From Roseiarcus sp035500275 (GTDB lineage: Bacteria > Pseudomonadota > Alphaproteobacteria > Rhizobiales > Beijerinckiaceae), in NCBI GenBank assembly GCA_035500275.1, contig DATJXI010000156.1:1-13860 (forward strand): a stretch of 13,860 bases of DNA, in the 5' to 3' direction. Shown here piece after piece: positions 13,445-13,860 of this stretch. The notes beneath the pieces were generated by a model. It worked only from the letters and a program-made list of their open reading frames with translations. It searched no databases and had not been told where the DNA came from. Positions within the stretch are counted from its first letter, which is position 1. Each line of letters starts with the position of its first letter. The translations under genes were made by a program, and so were the position numbers.

Positions 13445-13860
13445 ATGGACCAGATCAGGAATAAGCTCTCGCCCGGCCATAACCGGCCGCGCAACCCTGG
13501 CGCGCCGCTCGATGCCGATTGGTTCGAGAGTGTGGGGGTCAACGCGAGCGCGGTCGAGCGTCGCGCCGCTACGCTGACCACCCGCCGCACGGTCAAGAAG
13601 GAGTATCAGGCCGCCTGGCTTATTAAGGCGCTGACCTGCATCGACCTCACGACCCTTTCGGGCGACGACACGCCCGCGCGCGTGCGGCGCCTCTGCGCCA
13701 AGGCGCGGCGGCCCTTGAGCGAGGAGCTGCTCGCCGCGCTCGGCCTCGACGACGCGCCGACCGTCGCCGCCGTCTGCGTCTATCCGACCATGGTCGCCCC
13801 GGCCGTCCGGGCGCTCGAGGGAACGGACATTCCGGTCGCTTCGGTCGCGACCGGCTTTCC
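13445..13860 (+). CDS. deoC: Deoxyribose-phosphate aldolase, 5' part (cut by window edge)
   Basis: The visible 138 codons match the N-terminal half of DeoC, which splits 2-deoxyribose-5-phosphate into glyceraldehyde-3-phosphate and acetaldehyde in deoxynucleoside breakdown. Recognisable runs are CIDLTTLSGDDTPARVRRLC, AAVCVYPTMVAPAVRAL and VASVATGFP, which parallel MDLTTLNDDDT, AAICIYPRFI and IATVTNFP in the E. coli enzyme. The catalytic lysine lies beyond the window. A roughly 60-residue N-terminal extension (LSPGHNRPRNPGAPLDADWF and following) precedes the barrel, as in longer proteobacterial DeoC. The ATG at 13445 has only a weak GGGG upstream. It appears unrelated to arsenic and marks the chromosomal flank. 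Confidence 0.9.
   Translation, partial: MDQIRNKLSPGHNRPRNPGAPLDADWFESVGVNASAVERRAATLTTRRTVKKEYQAAWLIKALTCIDLTTLSGDDTPARVRRLCAKARRPLSEELLAALGLDDAPTVAAVCVYPTMVAPAVRALEGTDIPVASVATGF

Noticed and set aside
13247..13480. 77-codon minus-strand frame between the membrane gene and deoC
   Set aside because: It overlaps both neighbours on the opposite strand and has no recognisable motif or convincing ribosome site.

Overview
The window is GC-rich DNA with the codon use and gene families of an alphaproteobacterium, probably of the order Hyphomicrobiales (Rhizobiales). That placement rests on general gene character only; there is no rRNA or other marker. The main content is an arsenic-metabolism island, about 4.35-12.87 kb, set between ordinary chromosomal genes. 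No insertion sequence, integrase, tRNA or CRISPR array was seen.

Left flank (1-4.3 kb): on the minus strand, a selenium-binding protein/methanethiol oxidase-type gene (SBP56) is followed by the first 39 codons of a membrane protein that runs off the left edge. On the plus strand are a secreted SleB-type cell wall hydrolase and a two-domain protein joining a nucleotidyl-cyclase-like DUF2652 domain to an SRPBCC lipid-binding-type domain.

Arsenic island: on the minus strand, arsR1, a thioredoxin/LMW-PTPase-type arsenate reductase, the arsenite efflux pump acr3 and a glutaredoxin-type arsenate reductase form a tight operon (6.74 to 4.35 kb). Divergent from arsR1 are aioB and aioA, the Rieske and molybdopterin subunits of periplasmic arsenite oxidase. 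A 114-bp region between them holds a 16-bp palindrome that is a good ArsR operator candidate. A strong hairpin follows aioA. Next is a scar containing a short minus-strand remnant of an arsM C-terminus and a truncated, frameshifted ABC-transporter ATPase. A second minus-strand operon follows (12.80 to 10.56 kb): arsR2, arsM (arsenite S-adenosylmethyltransferase) and an EamA/DMT permease coupled to arsM by an ATGA overlap. It has a near-consensus sigma-70 promoter whose -10 box lies inside a palindrome with the same half-sites as the arsR1/aioB one.

Right flank: a small four-helix membrane protein and the 5' part of deoC (deoxyribose-phosphate aldolase), cut by the window edge.

Taken together the genes would let the cell reduce As(V) in the cytoplasm by two chemistries, pump out As(III), oxidise As(III) in the periplasm, and methylate As(III) with a possible dedicated permease. 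The most interesting points are the ArsR-type rather than AioXSR-type context of arsenite oxidase, the arsR2-arsM-eamA unit, the matching operators, and the arsM-tail/ABC scar that records a rearrangement between the two arsenic units.
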